Shown: positions 11,321 to 23,389, counted from the stretch's first letter. The stretch: 64,000 nt of DNA from Gamarada debralockiae (GCA_002803225.1 NXFV01001370.1:21629-85628); one strand, 5' to 3'. Numbers and translations: made by a program. The notes: generated by a model from the sequence alone, not told the origin.

Positions 11321-12265
11321 TCAAATAAACCCAGTAAAAATGCCCCTTCTCCTTGATGCCTGCGCTCGGAATGCAGCGGCTCTACTCCCAAAAGCCACCG
11401 AATCCGGAATCTGGATAGCCTCTCCATATTCGATCTCCGCCTTCTCGGCCGCCTCGCTTTGAAACTCCTCCCCCAATCTCTTCGGCGGAGGCACCAATAT
11501 ATCCCGTCCCTCGCACGAAGTATACGTCGACAGCCATATCCCAACCACATCCTCTTCCTCTTCCTCCGGCCCATCATTGATTCTATTCTCCAATTGTACA
11601 TGCCGAGTCTCAATCGATATTCTTCTCCCCTTCATCAACCCCTTCAATCTACCAAAAAAAGACCTTCGTGGCTCCCTTCCATTCACCACGACAGTCTCAA
11701 CATAGCTATCCTCTTTTTTTGGCAATAAATGGATCTTCCACTTCATCGCAAACTGCCCCTTGTCTTCCGTCTCGCACGTATTCTTCGTTAAGTCCCAAAC
11801 GACACCCATCCTCAGCCCCTCTGGAACCTCAAGATACCCCGTCCTCCCATAAGTTCCCGACATTTGCTGCACATTACTCATAACCTTCACTTTCCGCAAC
11901 TTCTCTAGTCCCCCGCCGTTCCATAATAACATTCGACGCCATGACACCTCCTTTCTCCTAAAGACTTCGGGATGACGGCCCCATGGGAGGTCACGTAGGT
12001 CAGGGGCACCAAAATATTGCCAGCTCGGCTGGAAATGTGCTGGGAAAGCGGCTTTGAGGAATGGGTTGATTTCGAAAGGCTTGGGGGATAGGGAGGGTCG
12101 GAAGAAGAGCGCTTCTTGCAAAGTAGGTGTCCTAAGAATTGTTTTGTGCCAGGTGGGTGATACGAGGGGTGCGCTGAGGAGGAGGTCGTGGAGTGGGAGG
12201 TGGGCAAGGATTAGTGCGACGAGCTCAGGCGTGGAGAGGACTTCGAGGATGGGATTTCGTGCCAT
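11321..12265 (-). CDS. F-box protein
   Basis: Single-exon gene of 314 residues. Residues about 6-45 form an F-box: VLSTPELVALILAHLPLHDL followed by LLSAPLVSPTWHKTI, with the Leu-Pro pair and Trp typical of the fold that binds Skp1 in SCF ubiquitin ligases. The remaining sequence (QPSWQYFGAP, EVSWRRMLLWNGG, YGRTGYLEVPEGLRMG, DLTKNTC) shows no recognisable substrate-binding repeats, as is usual for lineage-specific fungal F-box proteins. It converges tail to tail with the ANCHR-like gene with 72 bases between stop codons. An antisense frame at 11459-11883 is a shadow of this gene. Confidence 0.85.
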   Translation of the reverse strand: MARNPILEVLSTPELVALILAHLPLHDLLLSAPLVSPTWHKTILRTPTLQEALFFRPSLSPKPFEINPFLKAAFPAHFQPSWQYFGAPDLRDLPWGRHPEVFRRKEVSWRRMLLWNGGGLEKLRKVKVMSNVQQMSGTYGRTGYLEVPEGLRMGVVWDLTKNTCETEDKGQFAMKWKIHLLPKKEDSYVETVVVNGREPRRSFFGRLKGLMKGRRISIETRHVQLENRINDGPEEEEEDVVGIWLSTYTSCEGRDILVPPPKRLGEEFQSEAAEKAEIEYGEAIQIPDSVAFGSRAAAFRAQASRRRGIFTGFI

Positions 12266-13211
12266 GACTTTGGGTTTTGGGGAATCGATGGAAAGAATTG
12301 AATGTGAGCTTTTGAAAGAGAAGTAGGTACTTTTTGATGTTTTTGGATGATTCTGGTGCCTGGTTGATTATGGAAGTGCGCAGTCGCGAGGCTGTGCAAG
12401 GCTGAGCCTCCTCTGGCGACTAAGACAAGGCTTTCCGGTGTACAAAGGCCGAACCGAAGGCGCAAATTTCGGGACAGGATTCTATATCTTCGATTCAATG
12501 ACGAACTATTGTCCTCCGTTTTGTCTTGGCCATTTCCGTTCATTCGCCAAATATATGATGACTAGAATGCTTTTGATTGAAGATGAATCAGCGGACACAC
12601 TCCCTTTTCATCTCAACAGTCAACCACCCCCTCGCCCCCTCCGAGTATTTCCAATTCTTGTACCTCTGGGTTCAAGTTATCGATGTAGATTTCGTTGTTG
12701 ATATGATTGTGTCTGCATCGGACTCTTGGCTGAAGTGTAGGTCGTCAAAACTCTGATTCCATTGCAGCACTCCCCCCATGTCCTCAAAATGGCATCCTTC
12801 GAAGCTTCCAATCCTTCGAAAAGGCATAAGCCTCTTGCAGCTTTCTCACTTCTCAGTAACTTGAAAGCTGTACGGTTGTACTTATAGTTGATGTAATCCT
12901 TTCAAAGCCCAGCATGTTCAGCATTCACAGAAATTATTCAACGAATATTTCACTCCTCAGAATAATCTACTTTGTGGAGATTTGGCCCATTTCCTATCAC
13001 TGCGATGAGTTTTGTCATTATGATATGCGTGGAGGTGAGAGAAAGAGCACTGCATTGACCTACTCTATTTCGCTGTATCCCAAATCCACTATCTCGCAGC
13101 TGTGCCCAAATCCCATAACGCCAAAGAACAGAAATATATCGGTATCGCAGAAGCAGTTCGTTCATTTGTTGATGGAAATTGAAGAAGTCGAATCGTACCC
13201 CGGAGGCAGAC
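12266..13211. other. Non-coding stretch
   Basis: Promoter side of the F-box gene followed by sequence without a supportable gene. Frames at 12438 and 12914 on the plus strand have no domain-like content. Confidence 0.45.
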
Positions 13212-13879
13212 CTAAACTAGGTTCAAGTCGACCTTGAATTTGCACTCTTCGTCCTTGGCGTGTACATGATAGGAGCAGACTGGAAGGGTGCTTGGATCCG
13301 GAGGCATTGCGCTACTACACATGAAAAGCATCAGGTCTGATGTCAAATCCCCATGCTTCATCAAAAGCGCGGTTATCTCTGCCATGCTGTGAAAACCTTC
13401 ATCCTTTGGGCCGTATGATCGGGACGAAGAGTCTTCACTGCCCACTGTCTCAAAGGCGAGCCCGGAGCTGTGAACTAACAGATCCAATTCATTCCCTCAA
13501 GATTGAATTCCTTGTTTTGCTTCTTGAAGGCGGAGTGCAGCAAAGTTATTGTATGGTCCATGAGGTCAGGAAGGCAGATCGCTTCCGCCCATCCATAAAG
13601 TTTGATTAGTTCACCGCGAACTTGGACGGCATCCAAAGCTTTGGGGAAGCATCCTCGGTAGACCCATTGAAGAGGATTCAAGGAGTTGGGGTTGACTTCG
13701 GGTAATGTGGTGACTTGATCAACAGTCTCCTTGAAACCGTTGCTGAACATCTTTGAGAAGTAGCCAACGTTGGTGCTGAGCATTTCTGTGTGGACTCGGT
13801 AGTGCTTTTTGGAAGGTCTGGCATAGATGTCGACCATGTCAATACCGAGGGTGTCGCCAAATCCGAACCGGGAGATCAT
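13212..13879 (-). pseudogene. BTB/POZ-domain protein, probably broken
   Basis: From the ATG at 13879 the product reads into a BTB/POZ domain: DMVDIYARPSKKHYRVHTEM, LSTNVGYFSKMFSNGFKE, LPEVNPNSLNPLQWVYRG and KLYGWAEAICLPDLMDH. Small fungal BTB proteins use this fold for dimerisation or Cul3 binding. After MNWIC there is an in-frame TAG at about 13475. Beyond it, TAPGSPLRQWAVKTL in the same frame and then CSSAMPPDP / LPVCSYHVHAKDEE in a neighbouring frame match the usual C-terminal half of these proteins. So either one stop and one frameshift have broken the gene, or an intron starting GTTAGT removes the stop (an acceptor that keeps frame exists about 80 bases on). The GSPLR similarity inside that would-be intron favours decay. 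Confidence 0.65.
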
Positions 13880-15306
13880 GACGCTTGGGTCTGGAGTCGA
13901 AGTTGGGTCGAGGTTGGATTCGGGGTTGAGGCTGAGGTTACCTTTTTGATGCTGTGCTTCTGGCTTCTTGACCAGTTAGGATGAGAGAGTAAAGTTGGGG
14001 TCCAGGGGCTCGCCAGAGCAGATATAAACAGGGGTTAGCTAAAGTGAAGAGGAAATCTTCAATGTGTTTCGATGGGGTGTCTTTGCTGCAGAGTTCTAGA
14101 ATTCCTCGACCAGACCAGCCCTCCTCTAAGACCAAAGGTCTTCTCAGGCACAGATGTTTCGAATTATGATGAGCCGGTTGGGATTGGAGTCGACAATTTG
14201 AGGTTAAAATCTTCAATGGAGGTCATCGTGGGAACATAATGGGATCTATATATGCTATTTCAATTGCTGACTCGGTTTTGACGATTAGAATTAACTTGAT
14301 TATGATTCAGATACGGGTGAGAAGACGGATGGCGTTTGATTATATAAAATCAACAATCATTTGAAACTGAAGGCTACGTGGAGGAAGATTTAATATTGGC
14401 TTGACATTTACCTTTGAAAATAATTTTTAACTTGTCTTAGGATGTTGTTATGACAAGGAGGTATTGTTGTCGTTTTGTAGCTGGTTGTTGAACTTACCCT
14501 ACCGCAAGGTATATTAAGGTGGGGTTTAGGTTGAGGGAGCGGGAATGGGCTTGGAATAATAAGCGGCGTCTTTGCTGATAGGTGGATCTCACTTCTAGGA
14601 AGATGCCGAGATCTTGGTAATAGTTGTAGTTGATTCAAGAAGTACTCTCTGCTTGGGAGGAGGACCTTGCCGTATATTATAGGGCCCGCCAGGGAAAATC
14701 TTCCTGAACGGACGGAAATACCATCATGCGATATGAAAAATGAATCATTGGGTGGGCTTGAATGATTGAAAAATGACATTCAGGATTACACATGTGATCT
14801 GTGGTCTGGCGCCTTCAATGGCTCAGTCAGTTGGGACGATTAAAAATGCTGCGATCTCATGATTAGGGCATCAGGAGCACAGAGTTTTGAATCACTGAGT
14901 AATTTTGAGCTATTGAAAAAGGTTTGGCTCAGGCATGATGGTGGGAACACAAACGCAGAGTTTTGAATCATTGACTACTCTTGAACGAATGAGCCATGCG
15001 GATCGTAGGATATCTGTAACATGGCTTTTCAAGGATGAAGTCGGTTTGAACGATTGAAAGTGAAGGGGATCCAGAGGTAAAAAGCATTCTGTAAAATAGC
15101 ATTTCAATCACTCGGAACATTTGAACGATTGAAAGTTGGCAGGATGGTGCATTTCTTTATTTATTCGATACAAAAACCAACCCCTCAACTTTCTACTTTC
15201 TACCCCAGAGTATGTAGCCTTGTGTTAGATTAGTAAACAAGCTATCTAGTATAGTGGGTTACTACGAGATATTAGATATTTGAAATATCTAATAGACAGA
15301 TTCACA
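13880..15306. other. Non-coding stretch with degenerate repeats
   Basis: No gene on either strand. The last third contains recurring TTTGAACGATTGAAAG-like motifs, listed separately, and leads into the copia fragment. Confidence 0.5.
14750..15136. repeat. Degenerate direct repeats with a GAACGATTGAAAG-type core
   Basis: Similar short blocks recur: CTTGAATGATTGAAAAATG near 14758, AGAGTTTTGAATCACTGAG near 14881, AGAGTTTTGAATCATTGAC near 14957, TTTGAACGATTGAAAGTG near 15044 and TTTGAACGATTGAAAGTT near 15119. Spacing is irregular, roughly 70 to 130 bases. They look like a decayed tandem array or repeated insertion scars. Confidence 0.4.
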
Positions 15307-15482
15307 ATGCCACTACTCTATAATAACCAATCGGCTATAGCACTAGCTAATAACCCTGAAAACTATGCTAAGAGCAAGTATATCGACGTCCAATTTCACT
15401 ATGTATAATAACTGCTAACGTACAATAAGATTACAGTCGATTACTGTCTAATATCTTATATATTTGTGGACGCACTTACACC
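15307..15482 (+). mobile_element. Ty1/copia RNase H remnant
   Basis: In one frame this reads LLYNNQSAIALANNPENYAK then SKYIDVQFHYV, two stops, and ITVDYCLISYIFVDALT. This is the C-terminal end of a copia polyprotein: the RNase H DNQSAI block, the HIDIRYHFI-type block and the closing region before the 3' LTR. There is no protease, integrase or reverse transcriptase left and no LTR directly next to it. It ends 14 bases from the stop codon of the large gene on the other strand. Confidence 0.8.
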
Positions 15483-15496
15483 TCCCCAATCTCTGT

Positions 15497-18400
15497 CTAG
15501 TCTGAGTCCTCATTCTCAGTCGACACATCTTCTACCTTTCTCCCCGGTACTCTGCTTTTCTCCTCAGTCAATATCGTGACACTGAATCCACGACAGGTGA
15601 TATCAGCCTCCCTGATCTTCCCCATCAAAGCTTCCAATTCTGCCTCATAAATATCCCGGATTAATTGTTGACGGCTTAACAACGCCATGTCCAGATATCG
15701 GAGCACGTGCACACAGAGTGCAATGAGTGACTTCTCATAGTTGGGCTCTAAGCTCATTCCCGGCCATTGTTGATACATGCTTTCTAAGACATTGTATCTA
15801 GCGACAAGAGTCGCGATTTCAGAGATGTTTGCAAGCGTCTTGTTGCTTCTCGGAATCTCTCCCGTCATCTCATCGGTTTCTCTCCCCTCCAAAATTTCCT
15901 AGATTCTGATTAGGTTTGCGGATAAAGGTGAAGAATATTTGGACTTACCCGTGCCAGAGTACATAAACATGTCCACACAAAGGCGCCAGTTTTAAAATCA
16001 AGCGTTCCTTGCATGACTTTGAGGACCTTCGAAAATCGATCGATCATCTCGGTAGCTGTTCTCGAGCTTTCATCTAGCGATTCGCCCAGATGAGGTTGGA
16101 CTTCATTGATGAATGGTTTGAGGCGGGCTACAGTTATACTAGCCACGGAAGCCATGGAAGCGTCTGGGGGGAGCGTGGCGTTACTATGAGCTTCGGACCA
16201 AGCAGTGGAAATGTTCTCGGATTTGTTGGGGTCGCAAGCGTGAAGCTCCTGAAATCCTCGCAACCAGAGATCACCAGACGCCGCATCATTCGTGCGTGAC
16301 AAAGACATGACCTTTGCCGCCAGCGCCTCTTTCCGTTGCTGCCAATAGTTCACTTTTGGCGACGAAATATTACCAATTTTGCCAACGGGTGAAAAGTTGG
16401 TGGTCATTGTCCTGACTAGGTAACGAGCATCAAACTTTGATGTCCCAGTGGCCGTCGAAATATTCCGTGGTGGCTGATCACCGCCATTCCCTAACTTCTT
16501 TTGCCGCTCAAGACGCTTCTTGTGGCGTTCCTCTTTCTTCTCTCGGAACTCTCTTCTCTCGTGTCGCATCTCGCCCGCCTCCTCGATTCCCAGCGCCGCA
16601 ATGCCAACAGAAGCCGCATCTTGCAATCTAGCTTTCGCCTTGAGTTTCCGTGCCTCTTCCGGAGTCATCTCTCCTTCCTGCACAGCCTTGTGACATGCTT
16701 CACGCTTCTCCATGCTTTGATAGATGTTGTGCGCGGCATGGATTGTTGCAGCAGTTGATAAACCAGCCGTAAGGAGCTGCTTGCCTTTCATCTTCTTCTT
16801 GCGCTTCTCGTCAGATAGATCCTCTCCAGACGCTGCCGAAGAGCTGCTCGATATAGATGAACACCATGGAGAATTATCTTGAGTGTGAGACGATCCAGGA
16901 ATATATGTCTCATCGGGAAGCTGTAGAGGCGGTAAGTTCTCTGGGGCGGGCAGATTCAAGAGTGTAGATTCAGACTCTTCTTCTGGGCGGTGTTCTTGTT
17001 GCTGAGGTTCTGCGTGTATCTGAAGAGAAGAAGCCGAAGATGATGCAGCGCGTCTCTCGAGGTCTTCAAGACGTCTCTTGAGCTTCTTGCCTATATGATT
17101 TATCAGTCACTGCGGGGAGCCGAATATGGCGGAGTTACTCACGGTAATTTCTTTGGGCAATTCGGTTTTGGATCCGCCTGCGCTCAGCAATATCGGAAAT
17201 CTTGGTCCAATCCTCATATGGATTTGCAGAGCTGCTGAAAGCACTGCTGGTACTGTGGGTGGTGATATGCGTACCCGCACTTACATTCTCTCCTACCTTC
17301 ATTTCCATGGAGGGTCCGACATTCAGAGTTTGGTTGAGAAGCAAAGACGATCCTGCTGGCATCCTGTGAGCTAGGGGGAGGGAAGATGGAGGACCCGTTG
17401 ATGTGGTCGGAAGTCGGTGACTAAAAGAATTCCGCAGTGGTTGACCGCCGTACTCCATCATTGACTGGCCAGGCATCTGGGAAGGCACATTCTGCGTTCC
17501 GCCAAGAGATGATAACGGAGGAATGTTAGCGGGAAAAGGGTGGTGGGAACCAACGCTGCCAGTGTCCACCGAACTGCCCATTCCAGCTTTCAGAAAAGCG
17601 TGGTCGGAGTCGAAGTATTTGCGTTCTTTCAGGTACTTAGATAGGTGGTCGGACTTGGAAGGGAGCTTGCCATTAAGTCGAAAGAGGCGTTGCTCGTCTG
17701 CAGAAAGGGTCTGTATTTTAAAATTAGCAACAAGTTCTGCGAGTAAATTTAGTAGCTGGATATAGGTAGATCACCTACCGAAATGTCGACCTTGTCCTTT
17801 TTGAGGGAGTGAAGCGCTATGTCTTGTTTCGAAATAGGTTCATTAGATGCAGGCTGCGTAGTTTCCTTTCCGCCAGAATCGTCCCGGTACGATATTTGAG
17901 CGTCGTAACCTCCACCAACAACTCTCAAATCCATACTCTTATAATCGTTATCACTGCGTCCGACTTGCGATGGTTGATTGCGTGATGTGCGTGATGTGCG
18001 TTCTCCTTCAAATGCTCCAAAGCTGAGGGCTCCTCCACTTTGGGAATCTTGTTCTTCGGCTATCCTCATAGCTTCCAGACCAGCCGCAGCCTCGAGATCA
18101 CTTTCGTCCTCGTCGTCCTTGTCGGATTTCACGTCCAGACTTTGAGGCCGCGTGTTGGCCGCACTGAAAACTTGGGTCTCTTCAGGAATCTCCAAGATCG
18201 GCAACGCATCCGGCTCTTCTGAATCCGATAGGTTGGTGACTAGTGGGGAAGGAATCGCAGGAGGAACCCACGTTGCTGATGAAGGTCTAGCTATACCTCC
18301 ACCCAGTCTCGACTTCGGTGGTTTCGCCTTTAAAACGCCATAGGTACAAAGTAGCGATTCGCCCCTTTTGGTGCAGTTTCCACATGGCTCAGACTTGTCA

Positions 18401-21400
18401 CATCTCAATCTGTTCGTAATCAGTATCAATGAGACATCAAATGCAACAAATATCTTAAAGGAACTTGGACTGACTTTCTCTGTCGGCACCGGTCGCATGC
18501 CAGCCGAACACCACTTCGACTACGTTTCTTTGGAACTCCAGGCTCGGGGACTTGAGCTTGAGTTTGACTTAACGCACCGTCCGCAAGCCCTGAAGTTGGT
18601 GGGGGCGTCCATCCCACATTGTAGATCACGTGTGCGATATCCTTGGCTGTATTTATGGTGTCGACGGCCTTCCTAAAGAGTCCTTCTGACACTACATTGT
18701 CTTCGTCCTCTTCGTAAGGCATGAACATACCCGAAGCTCTTCGCATGCCAGATGGTTCTCCCACAAGACTTGATGAGGATCCAGATGTATGAAGGTTCTG
18801 AATTCGTCTCTGAGTGACTGCCATGCTATCTTTGCGGTTGGTGAAAGTATTCAGTGGTTGCCAATCCATATTCGCGTCGTTATTATCCTCATCCTCATCT
18901 GATCCTAACAAGATCCTCGTAGAGGGTTTCGACGGTCTCAATGTTTCCTGAAGAGGAGATGGTGAGAGTTTCCCATCATTCCACGGTCCATCGCTGTGCT
19001 TCATAGCCGTCTCCTGATGTTCCAGTTCTTCTTCGTCTTGTTTTCTTTTGCTGGTAGACGCATTCGTCATCATGACCTGACTTTCTTTCGCCTCTTTTCT
19101 CTGTTGGGCGATGTCACTCATATCAAAGAGTAAAGGCTCATCATCGGCTTCATATGCACTGGTGAAACTGTATCTATCGCCACCCGATCGCTCATTTGTT
19201 GTTGACGGTTTTGAGTCTGTTGGTGGTGCAATGCCATGCCCTCCAATTCGTCCCAATCGTGGGCGATACGGTGAGTTTACAGCACCGCTCGAGAGCCCCT
19301 GTGGAATCTGGGGAGCTTTCGGCTCATGGCTGTCAGCAGCAAGGATTGATGGTGAATTTACTTTGTCAACCCTGTGAAGATCAAGAAAAGCACTTAGGCT
19401 AGGTGCCTCTCGATCATCCACTCCTAGACTGGTGCTTCGGTAAATGCCAAATGAGAGATCTTCCAAGTCATCTTCAAAGGCAAGATGTCTGGACTGCTGA
19501 ACGTCGACACTGGATGTTCTTCGGTTGTGTAGGTCGTACGATCTTGGTGAAGTAGGGATGTCAATCGCGTTTGTCGCAAGGTGCCCAGGTTCTGGACATG
19601 GGGCTTGGAGACGTTCGAATCCTGTGTGGCATCTCTGATCAGCAAGAGCATCACCTCGCAGGTTGGATCGAGAGAGAATATTGGACAGAGGGAACTTACC
19701 ATCATCGATATGTCTGTGGTGTGTGATAATTTCTTGGTGGATTGAAGGCGCTCGGATAGAAGCCGGGGGAGACGGAGATGAAGATGTTGAGGGTGCTCGA
19801 GTTTCTCGTTCTATGACCCTAGTTCGCAACACCGCGTCGGAAGTGGAAGAACCAGAGCGATAAACCTGGGTTGAGTCTCGCCGCCTCGAGGCGCTTCGAG
19901 TTCGACTCCTTCCTCTTGCCATGCGTTCTATGGGATCCGCACGATCCTGAGCATACTTCACAGCAGCGGCAGCGGCGATTCCCGCAGAGGCAAGCGCGAG
20001 AGCACTCTTGAGCCCAGCAGGGGAGGAAGAACGCGAAGATCTCGATCTTGAACGACCTCGATCCTCACGGTATCGACTGCGTGCCCTGGTAGAAACCTCT
20101 GCGCCAATAGCTCCGAGCGCTGCTCCGCCCACAACATTTCTCCCACGATGTTCCTCTCCAACCTGAATTCTGTGGTTTGTAATTAAAACAGCAGCGCCGG
20201 CACCTGCCAAAGCACCCTCTGCCAAGTGCCTCTTGTGATCGGGTCTGTGGGTTTTGTCCTCTGAAACCTTGATCAGTTCTCTCTTCACGATATAGTCTGA
20301 GTCATCACTGTAGTACTCTCTATCGCTGACCCAATCCCCGGGGACTCTTTTCGTCGTTTTCGACGTTGTCATGTCTCGGCAATAGTAATAGTCCTCATCG
20401 TCCCTCGCTTCGTCGCTTTTCAACTTGGCGACCAGTGTAGCCTTTGTCTTCTGCGCCTTGCTCTTCTTGGCTGGCTTGTTTGCCGCTTTCTCTTCTTTCA
20501 TCTCCTCGGTCAAAATGCTGGCAGTCTTCTTGACCTGGTCATTCGGGAGCTTCTTAGCCAACTCCTTGCTTTCCTTGGCAACTTTTCTCCGCAATCTGCG
20601 AGCCGAGCTCCCAGATTCATCCACACCTTCCGATATCACGGGTTCCAAGTCTTCATCATCGGTATTGCTTCCAATGCTCTGGGCCATCGTCCTCTTGCCT
20701 ATATTCCCAGGGCTCTGTCGCTTTCTTCTTTTCTCTGCTCGCTTCCTTTGTTGCTGCTTCTCTGCATCAGAAGAAGACTTCGGTGCTTTCCCAGAGACCT
20801 TGCTGTCCGGGTCGCTCACATCGTTCAAGACCTCGCGAGTCAACTCAACATAATCGTATGCAAACTCTCCAAGCTCAGCATCGTCGATACCGAGGACTTC
20901 GGCTCCCTCCGATGCGCGCAACGAGAAACGAGGAATGAGGTTCATTAGCTTCTTCGTCTTCCCAAATTTCAACTCTGTCTCTTTGACCTCGTCGGGTAAT
21001 GGCAACCGTCCGAATGTCCGCTCATGAAACAAGTTCGGCCGCGTCATATTCCTCGTCGATTTCAGGATGTCGGAGAAATATTTGTCATGGCTGATATCGT
21101 CGCTGTCATCTGTGATGGGCTTTGGCATCTTTATTGGCGTTGCGGGCTGCTCAGCGGCTAAACGTGTCTGAGCTATTTCGTAAAATTGACTGGGGTCAGG
21201 TGCAGGTAGACACGATGCCCAAGCTTCTGCGGCGTCTCTGGTCATATTGAATTGCTTCATCGCCAACTCAACAATATCGGCTCTCCATCCAGCGATGAGG
21301 ATATTACTTTCGCTTTCTGCTCCTGGGGGAGGCGTGACTGGAGCCTGTAGATATCCGGTAAATGGGGAGGGGCTAGGACCGATGTTGTCCATCCGTCCTG

Positions 21401-22370
21401 AAGCATCCTTCGCCACAGCGGTGCTTCTCTCAGAGGACTTGAAGTTTCCATATGGGGTGTCTGTTGGTTCCGAAGCCTCGTGGCCATGTCTGGAGAAGGC
21501 ACTGTAGAATGATTGGACAGATGCCATGGCTTCAGGAAGTTGACCCAGCGTATTGACGTTCGGCATAGCCATCGCAGAAATGAATATTGAGGTATCGGAC
21601 TGTCCTACCTCCCTTGGTACTTCCATGGCAAGAGTTTGAGTGCCGTATGTAAAGGAGGTTGCCGACGATGAGACCGATAGTGAAGTAACGGGCGGGCCCA
21701 CTTCCTTTTCCAGAGACTCCACGCTTCTCCGATCCTCTGAACTGGCATGACTTGTGGAAGCCGTAAGAGTCGTGCCAGACATGTCCTCCGACAAAGAAGT
21801 TTCAGACTTCTGACCCGCCGAAATACTTGCCAGCTTCCTCCTCGTCTCCTCCACCTCCTCGTCCGTCTCCTTCTTCAGCTGTTCATCCTTCGGTCCATCC
21901 AACAAACTCGGATTAGGCACACCCATCGCATCCATCATATGATCCGCCTTCAACGCACTCAACAAACTCAACGTGCCCATAAGGCTCAATTTCAAATCCC
22001 TCAGCCTCGCCAACAACTTCATGATTTCCTTCTCCTTGAACACCCATTTTACCCTCGCCAAGAAGCTCCCACTTCTCAATTTCCGCAAAATGCGATCGAT
22101 TTTGACACATATTGATGCACAATCACCAATGATCTTCGCCGTGAGTCGGTACAGCTGGTCGGAATAGCGATGCGTCTTGTCGTCCAGGAGGCTGGAGAGG
22201 AGATGCAACTCCTCGGCAAACGTCTCGAGATCTCGCGCTAGGTCTTTGATGTCGGATGGGGCGTTGGAGAGAGCATCGCCGACTTCATAGAGGGTTTTTG
22301 ATATAGAATAGACTGTCGCGGCTAGTTGCAGGACACTGGCGACGGAGCCGATGACCTCGAGGCCGGACAT
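15497..22370 (-). CDS. Giant predicted fusion: STAND N-terminal domain, DUF3824-like, Zn2Cys6, endosulfine-like, bZIP-like, helical C-terminus
   Basis: Six exons (22370-19700, 19621-18475, 18409-17779, 17710-17143, 17090-15949, 15898-15497) are in phase at every junction and give 2,186 residues. Order: fungal STAND N-terminal domain (about 1-150, MSGLEVIGSVASVLQLA); charged linker; DUF3824-like Gly/Ala helices and RS-rich tract (about 710-815); FRKAVDTINTAKDIAHVIYN (about 1225); Zn2Cys6 cluster ACDRCRQRKLRCDKSEPC with CGNC and LLC (about 1265-1298); endosulfine-like segment LSADEQRLFRLNGKLPSK, ERKYFDSDHAFLKAG (about 1484-1535), whose FDSGDY phospho-motif is altered; bZIP-type basic region RRRIQNRIAQRNYRKKLKRR (about 1660-1690) without a long zipper; EGEMTPEEARKLKAK repeat-type helices; and a DUF7708-like helical end without a NACHT P-loop. 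The intron at 19622-19699 (78 bases) has no stop. Two or three separate genes is the alternative, but no stop codon separates them. Confidence 0.7.
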
Positions 22371-23389
22371 GGTAGGAATTTCATGAGCATTCAGCCCAGG
22401 CCATCGAATGGATCATGGAAAGACAATTGTCGCCATACATGGTGAACATTCCATTCTAAGGAGTCGTTTGAAGAGAGGTGCATGGCGATGGAGGAAAGGA
22501 ATCAATTGTGTTGAAATGGTGTCGATGTGATCGCAAAGGCTGATTGTGGCGCAGTCGAGGCTGACTGGCGAATTTGCAGGGGCATGGACGATGCCTTTAC
22601 TCTACCTTCACCTCATGATTTAGACTTCCAGAGACTAGAATACAGGGAAAGCTTGAGGTCTAACGTATTCTTTTGTTGCGCTTGCTAGTGTGGGAGCGTG
22701 GAACTTAGAGATGGCTCTAATGCTAAGGCAAGAAATCGGTAATTTCGATCTTGCTCGGTGAAATTGTCAGTTGGGCGGGAAAAGACTCGATTGATTTCTA
22801 AAAATTAGGAGGGGGGACAACCCCTCTTATGCTACAGGGAGAAGCAAAAACGAGCTATACCCAATATGGCAGTTCCAACTAACAGAAATGTAGGAAGAGT
22901 GAGGTTGACTAAGTTGAAAAATACCCTTGGGGTCATTAGGACTTAGACTTTGCTGTTCTACACTAAGAAACAAACGGAGAAACCAGGGATTCTCTCTCTT
23001 CATCAACCCAGGAGAGATTGCCGCACAGCCAGGGCCGCTGGTGAAGTATTCAGCTATGGTCTTTAGATCAGGGAAGCTTAATGTCTCTCTAATCAGAGGC
23101 CAGAAGTAGTGTCACTTTAGTATAACACCTCTCTATAATCTACTACCCATTGGTATATAATGAGCCCTGTGGTCTATATATGTTGCTCTTAAGCCTGGCA
23201 GTAACCCTCTTGCCTATAGAAAACCCTTTCTCCTTCTCCCCTTGGGCGTCTATATATACTGCCTGTCATACTCTAATCTCGCTTAACCCTAGGGATATAA
23301 GGCTTTTAAAGCATATTAAACCTAATATTTATATCCTTAAAGTATATTTAATTAATTAAAAAGAGCTATATTTATTTAATTATGGAGTT
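22371..23389. other. Promoter of the large gene, then AT-rich repeat-like DNA
   Basis: The first few hundred bases are the upstream flank of the giant gene. From about 22800 the sequence becomes repeat-like. At 23108-23175 a stretch beginning GTCACTTTAGTATAACACC, with GGTATATAATGAGCCC further on, resembles the terminal repeat of a pogo/Fot1-type element, but no matching partner is visible. No gene. Confidence 0.4.

Noticed and set aside
11459..11883. Plus-strand frames opposite the F-box gene
   Set aside because: Low-complexity shadows; the minus strand encodes a clear F-box.
13475..13560. BTB gene as an intact spliced gene using a GTTAGT donor
   Set aside because: A frame-keeping acceptor exists, but the removed part contains GSPLRQWAVKTL, which looks like normal BTB-protein coding sequence, so decay is preferred; left open.
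20425..20853. Plus-strand 142-codon frame with hydrophobic runs, resembling a membrane protein
   Set aside because: It is the complement of the Lys/Ala/Glu-rich linker of the giant gene; hydrophobic codons arise from reading AAG/GAG-rich DNA backwards.
22371..23200. TIR-like sequence near 23108 as a full Tc1/mariner element
   Set aside because: Only one end-like stretch is seen, with no inverted partner, TA duplication or transposase; kept as a note only.
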